Assembly: GCF_014651695.1 (NCBI RefSeq)
Contig: NZ_BMXJ01000006.1
Span: 410,741 to 474,740 of the forward strand
Reading direction: 5' to 3'
Length of the DNA: 64,000 nt
Source of the DNA: Nocardiopsis terrae
GTDB lineage: Bacteria; Actinomycetota; Actinomycetes; Streptosporangiales; Streptosporangiaceae
Shown here: in pieces, positions 60,512-64,000 of the stretch
How the letters are laid out: every line of letters begins with the position of its first letter
How positions within the stretch are numbered: position 1 is the stretch's first letter
Notes under the pieces: model-generated
Databases searched by the model: none
The model's input: only the letters and a program-made list of their open reading frames with translations
What the model was told of the DNA's origin: nothing
Program-made: the position numbers and the translations under genes

Positions 60512-61465
60512 TTATGCGTTGCTCGTGGCCTCGGCGGCCTCGGCGTCACGCTTCTCGCGGGCCTGCTTGTACAGGGTCCCGGCCCGGTAGGACGAGCGTA
60601 CGAGCGGTCCGGACATGACCCCGGCGAAGCCGATCTCCTCGGCCTCCTTGCCCAGGTCCGCGAACTCCTGCGGCTTCACCCAGCGGTCGATCGGGTGGTG
60701 CAGCTTGGAGGGGCGCAGGTACTGGGTGATGGTCAGCAGGTCACAGCCGGCCTCGTGCAGGTCGCGCATGGCCTCGCTGATCTCCTCACGGGTCTCGCCC
60801 ATGCCCAGGATCAGGTTCGACTTGGTGACCAGGCCGTCCTCACGTGCCCTGGTGATCACCTCCAGGGAGCGCTCGTAGCGGAAGCCCGGACGGATCCGCC
60901 TGAAGATCCGCGGCACGGTCTCCACGTTGTGCGCCAGGACCTCGGGGCGCGAGCCGAAGACCTCGGCCAGCTGGTCGGGGTCGGCGTTGAAGTCCGGGAT
61001 CAGCAGCTCGACGCCGGTGTCCGGGTTGAGCTCGTGGATCTTGCGGACCGTCTCGGCGTAGAGCCAGGCGCCGCCGTCCTCCAGGTCGTCGCGGGCCACA
61101 CCGGTGACGGTGGCGTAGCGCAGCTCCATCTTCCTGACGGAGGTGGCGACCTTGGTCGGCTCCATCCTGTCCAGGGGGCTGGGCTTGCCGGTGGCGATCT
61201 GGCAGAAGTCGCAGCGCCGGGTGCACTGGTCGCCGCCGATGAGGAAGGTGGCCTCGCGGTCCTCCCAGCACTCGTAGATGTTGGGGCAGCCCGCCTCCTG
61301 GCAGACCGTGTGCAGGCCCTCACTCTTGACCAGGGACTGGAGCTCGGTGTACTCCGGCCCCATGTGCGCCTTGATCTTGATCCACGGCGGCTTTCTCTCG
61401 ATCGGGGTCTCGCTGTTGCGCGCCTCCACGCGCAGCAGCTTGCGGCCCTCAGGAGCGATGGTCAA
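60512..61465 (-). CDS. lipA: Lipoyl synthase
   Basis: 317 residues from TTG 61465 ([20 protein letters not shown]), the start that fits the family; GTG 61528 would add 21 unrelated residues. Radical SAM enzyme that inserts two sulfurs into protein-bound octanoate. Auxiliary cluster [12 protein letters not shown], radical SAM cluster [35 protein letters not shown] and the C-terminal RSSYRAG serine motif are all present. Follows lipB on the same strand. Confidence 0.95.
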   Translation of the reverse strand: MTIAPEGRKLLRVEARNSETPIERKPPWIKIKAHMGPEYTELQSLVKSEGLHTVCQEAGCPNIYECWEDREATFLIGGDQCTRRCDFCQIATGKPSPLDRMEPTKVATSVRKMELRYATVTGVARDDLEDGGAWLYAETVRKIHELNPDTGVELLIPDFNADPDQLAEVFGSRPEVLAHNVETVPRIFRRIRPGFRYERSLEVITRAREDGLVTKSNLILGMGETREEISEAMRDLHEAGCDLLTITQYLRPSKLHHPIDRWVKPQEFADLGKEAEEIGFAGVMSGPLVRSSYRAGTLYKQAREKRDAEAAEATSNA

Positions 61466-61561
61466 CGCGAACCCGTTCCCTTCTGTACCCCTTGGCGGGG
61501 ACCCTCGCGCCCCTTGTGGGGGCTGCACGTCCCGGTGGGGACTGGCTCATGGTGTGCTCTG

Positions 61562-62266
61562 TCATCCTCGGGCGGTGGCGCCGGAGAGCATTCCGGTGCC
61601 GTCGGTGTGGCTGTACTCCGCGGCACCGAGGACGTCGGCCAGATGCCGTTCGAGGCGCGGACGCACGTCGGTGACGGTGACGGCGCGCCCCAGTTCTTCG
61701 GTGAGCGAGGTGACCCCCGCGTCGGAGATCCCGCAGGGGACGATCCGGTCGAACCACGACATGTCATTGTCGCAGTTCAGAGCTAGACCGTGCATACCGA
61801 CCCCGCGGGCGATGCGGCAGCCGATCGCGGCGATCTTGCGTTCGCTCAGCCCACGCTCCGGGTCGGCGTCCAGCCAGACCCCGGTGCGGCTCTCGACCCG
61901 CCTGCCGGTCAGGTCGTAGTCCGCGAGGGTGCGGATGACGGCCTCCTCGAGCATGCGGACGTAGGCGATCACGTCGATCGGGTCCGGCAGCCTGACGATG
62001 GGGTACACCGTGAGCTGCCCGGGCCCGTGCCAGGTGATCTTGCCGCCCCGGTCGATGTCCACCACGGGAGCACCGGGGTCGGTGATGGGACGATCCCACC
62101 TCCCGGTGCGTTTGCCCGCCGTGTACACGGGCTCGTGCTCCAGGAAGAGGACCGTGTCCGGCGCCTCATCGGCGACACGGCTCCGGTGGAGCCGCTTCTG
62201 GAGGTCCCAGCCCTGGTGGAACGGGACGGGGGTGTCGCCCAGCCATGCGTAAACGAGATCACTCAC
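61562..62266 (-). CDS. lipB: Octanoyl-[acyl-carrier-protein]:protein transferase
   Basis: 234 residues. Transfers octanoate from ACP to lipoyl domains. Motifs: LFLEHEPVYTAGKRTG, RGGKITWHGPGQLTVYPIV (first half of the site), ERKIAAIGCRIARGVGMHGLALNC with the catalytic Lys, and FDRIVPCGISDAGVTSL with the catalytic Cys. Upstream of lipA in the usual lipB-lipA order; the epimerase gene is 9 bases further upstream, so the three form an operon. Confidence 0.96.
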   Translation of the reverse strand: MSDLVYAWLGDTPVPFHQGWDLQKRLHRSRVADEAPDTVLFLEHEPVYTAGKRTGRWDRPITDPGAPVVDIDRGGKITWHGPGQLTVYPIVRLPDPIDVIAYVRMLEEAVIRTLADYDLTGRRVESRTGVWLDADPERGLSERKIAAIGCRIARGVGMHGLALNCDNDMSWFDRIVPCGISDAGVTSLTEELGRAVTVTDVRPRLERHLADVLGAAEYSHTDGTGMLSGATARG

Positions 62267-62275
62267 ACCACCACC

Positions 62276-63208
62276 TTACGCCCCGGCGGGAGGGGCGGGT
62301 CTGACCAGGATGTCGGATAGCGCACTGTCGACGGTGGGCAGGACGAAGGAATACCCCGCCTCCTCCAGCCGTTGGGGCCGCGCCCTCAGGTCGATCAGAG
62401 CGGTCTCCTCCGCGAAGTCCCCCAGGGTCGCGCGCATCGCCGTCGCCGGGACCGGCAGGATCGTCGGACGTCCCAGGGCCCGGCCCAGCGCCTCGGTGAA
62501 GGCGGCGTTGCTGACCGGTTCGGGCGCGCACATGTTCACCGGCCCGGTCAGTTCGGGCCGGTCCAGCAGGAAGCGGATCGCGCCGACCTCGTCCGTCAGC
62601 GATATCCAGGTCATGTACTGGGCTCCCGAACCCAGACGGCCGCCCAGGCCGGCCCGGTACAGCGGCAGCAGCGTCCTGAGCATCCCGCCGGAGCGGGCCA
62701 GCACCACGGCCGTGCGCATGTGGGCCACGGACAGGCCGGCCTCCTCGGCGGGCCGGGTGGCCGCCTCCCAGTCCCGGCAGACCCGGGCGAGGAAGCCCTT
62801 GCCCGGAGGGCTCTCCTCGGTGGCCACCGTTCCGCCGGTGTCCCCGTAGTAGTGCATCCCGGAGGCGCTGAGCAGGCGGGGCGGGGGAGGCCGCATCCGG
62901 GCCAGGGCCCGGCAGAGGGTCCGGGTGCTGCGCACCCTGCTGCGGCGGATGACGGCTCTGCGGCGGCTGGTCCACAGGGCGGGTCCGATCGGTGCGCCCG
63001 CCAGGTGGACCACGGCGTCGGTCCCGTGGAGGGCCACGGTGTCCACCCGCCCCTGTTCGGCCCGCCACTCCGCCTCCTCCAGGCGCGGGTCCGAACCGGA
63101 CCGGGGCGCCCGTCGGACCAGGTGCACCACGGAGTGGCCGTCCTCGAGCAGGGACGCCGTCAGCGCTCCGCCGATCAGTCCGCTCGCTCCCGTGATCGCC
63201 ACCCTCAT
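62276..63208 (-). CDS. TIGR01777 family NAD-dependent epimerase-like protein
   Basis: 310 residues, extended SDR fold. MRVAITGASGLIGGALTASL at the N-terminus (Rossmann glycine motif 7-13), VVHLAGAPI, LLSASGMHYYGDTGG with the Tyr of the active-site region, FLARVCRDWEAAT, GGRLGSGAQYMTWISLTDEV and a C-terminal DUF1731 segment (RPQRLEEAGYSFVLPTVDSAL). Orthologue of Rv2216, also next to lipB. Substrate unknown. Confidence 0.9.
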   Translation of the reverse strand: MRVAITGASGLIGGALTASLLEDGHSVVHLVRRAPRSGSDPRLEEAEWRAEQGRVDTVALHGTDAVVHLAGAPIGPALWTSRRRAVIRRSRVRSTRTLCRALARMRPPPPRLLSASGMHYYGDTGGTVATEESPPGKGFLARVCRDWEAATRPAEEAGLSVAHMRTAVVLARSGGMLRTLLPLYRAGLGGRLGSGAQYMTWISLTDEVGAIRFLLDRPELTGPVNMCAPEPVSNAAFTEALGRALGRPTILPVPATAMRATLGDFAEETALIDLRARPQRLEEAGYSFVLPTVDSALSDILVRPAPPAGA

Positions 63209-63498
63209 GACGGGGTTCTACCCGCTCCGTCCGGTTCGGACCGCGTTCGGGCCGCGTGCGGGTTTCCCGACCGGCCCGAGCCCGGGGGCGGGCCGGTCGG
63301 GGCCGGAAAGATTTCTTCGGCTTTTTCGGCGAAAGGACTGCGGGGAGCGCTCGGGTCTTCTAGGTTGAGTGTGGGACATGGAACTCCGCGTCAGCGCGGG
63401 GCTACCGTGAGCGATCCCCTGTCGGGCTGGCAGGCTCGCACTCCCGCAGACCTTTGATGATGGGGATCATCAGGGGATGGTGATTGGTGGGGTAGAAA
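63209..63498. other. Spacer with TGATGA-6-TCATCA inverted repeat
   Basis: No supported gene in about 290 bases. TGATGA (63455-63460) and TCATCA (63467-63472) are exact complements with 6 bases between. Downstream TTTTTCGG-like bases around 63305-63330 mark a lower-GC stretch that could hold the epimerase promoter. Confidence 0.4.
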
Positions 63499-63531
63499 GA
63501 CGGGGCGGTGCCGTTCAGGCGCCGCCCCGTC
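63499..63531 (-). terminator. 10-bp hairpin after the FMN reductase gene
   Basis: GACGGGGCGG (63499-63508) pairs with CCGCCCCGTC (63522-63531), 13-base loop, 25 bases past the stop. Confidence 0.7.
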
Positions 63532-63556
63532 CACCGTCGGGGCGGGCCGTGTCGGC

Positions 63557-64000
63557 TCAGCCCGGGTAGGGGCGGCGTGCGCGGGCCTCGCGCAGCGACA
63601 GCGCCCACCACGCCAACTGGTCCAGCATCTCCCCGACCGCGTCCTCCGCGTCCCGCAGGACCTCCGGGGCGGTCCCCTGGGTGCCGAACACGCGCTGCGC
63701 GTTGTGCAGGCTGACGGAGGTGCGCACGGTCGTGGCGTGCAACTCGGCGAAGACCGCGCGCAGCTGCTCCACGGCCCGCAGGCCGCCGGACATGCCCCCG
63801 TAGGAGACGAAGGCGACCGGCTTGGCGAACCACTCCTTGCGCGCGGAGTCGATGGCGCTCTTCAGCGGCCCCGGGTAGCCGTGGTTGTACTCCGGGGTCA
63901 CCACGACGAAACCGTCCGCCGCCTCGATCCGGGACGAGAACGAACCCAGCGGTGTCCCGTGCCCGTCGCCGAGGTCGAACTCGGCCACGTCCAGCGCGTC
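63557..64000 (-). CDS. NADPH-dependent FMN reductase, 5' end outside window
   Basis: 147 residues visible; the frame is open at base 64000 (DALDVAEFDLGDG...), so the start is beyond the window. Flavodoxin-fold oxidoreductase: VVVTPEYNHGYPGPLKSAIDSA is the FMN loop signature, followed by KPVAFVSYGGMSGGLRAVEQL. Reduces FMN or quinones with NAD(P)H. The C-terminal helix is complete. Confidence 0.9.
   Translation of the reverse strand, partial: DALDVAEFDLGDGHGTPLGSFSSRIEAADGFVVVTPEYNHGYPGPLKSAIDSARKEWFAKPVAFVSYGGMSGGLRAVEQLRAVFAELHATTVRTSVSLHNAQRVFGTQGTAPEVLRDAEDAVGEMLDQLAWWALSLREARARRPYPG

Noticed and set aside
1..64000. tRNA, rRNA or CRISPR loci
   Set aside because: No cloverleaf-like CCA ends, rRNA-like stretches or regularly spaced 25-40-base repeats were seen on reading both strands; a covariance-model search could still find small RNAs.

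Overview
The window is very GC-rich actinobacterial DNA with strongly G/C-biased third codon positions, GTG/TTG starts and purine-rich ribosome binding sites. The protein set points to a Nocardiopsis-like member of the Streptosporangiales/Nocardiopsaceae: an XRE-DUF397 pair, a DUF6247 protein, a GlnR box before glnA, F420 enzymes, and a glnA2 / glnE / glnA / RDD / DUF4191 / lipA / lipB / epimerase order that also occurs in Mycobacterium tuberculosis (Rv2216-Rv2222). The genus is an inference. No rRNA, tRNA, CRISPR array or transposase gene was seen.

Layout. 0-4 kb: an acyl-CoA degradation operon (biotin-dependent carboxylase alpha subunit, cut by the window edge; acyl-CoA dehydrogenase; TetR). 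4-11 kb: two small unknown genes, an MFS transporter behind a perfect 10-7-10 palindrome, an acyl-CoA oxidase, an XRE regulator divergent from a first methionine aminopeptidase, and a 2TM ion channel. 11-14.7 kb: three minus-strand peptidases (S66 LD-carboxypeptidase, M20, M55 D-aminopeptidase), probably for turnover of wall or D-amino-acid peptides. 14.9-16.4 kb: a decayed patch holding a MarR gene with a 1-base slip, a frameshifted membrane protein, and an intact DUF6247 gene followed by a RelE-like toxin broken by a 19-bp tandem duplication. 16.6-18.8 kb: HEAT-repeat protein, second methionine aminopeptidase and a small WWY/GPYP protein. 18.9-22.8 kb: two F420 enzymes flanking a three-gene operon of exported proteins, one crystallin-like and two aerolysin-like paralogues.

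22.9-31.7 kb: an ArsR-MFS pair behind 14-bp iterons, panB, then a compact minus-strand operon of methyltransferase, 20-residue peptide, SagB/ThcOx dehydrogenase and MFS exporter. This operon looks like an undescribed peptide natural-product (RiPP) locus. A divergent DHA2 exporter follows. 31.7-33.7 kb: nsrR and hmp for nitric oxide detoxification. 33.8-36.4 kb: a 2.4-kb island with an XRE-DUF397 pair lies between 110-bp direct repeats that copy the start of the following LuxR-family giant regulator. Two copies of a long perfect palindrome (58 and 68 bp) sit after the DHA2 exporter and after the LuxR gene.

39.4-64 kb: mostly core functions. These are nitrogen assimilation (glnA2, glnE, glnA with GlnR box), NAD synthesis (nadE), a reductase/TetR divergon, an exported alpha-amylase, two LytR-CpsA-Psr wall-polymer ligases around a predicted lipoprotein, a DUF2975-XRE pair, DUF4191, lipoate synthesis (lipA, lipB), a TIGR01777 epimerase and the end of an NADPH-dependent FMN reductase cut by the window edge. 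Many gene ends carry perfect hairpin terminators.
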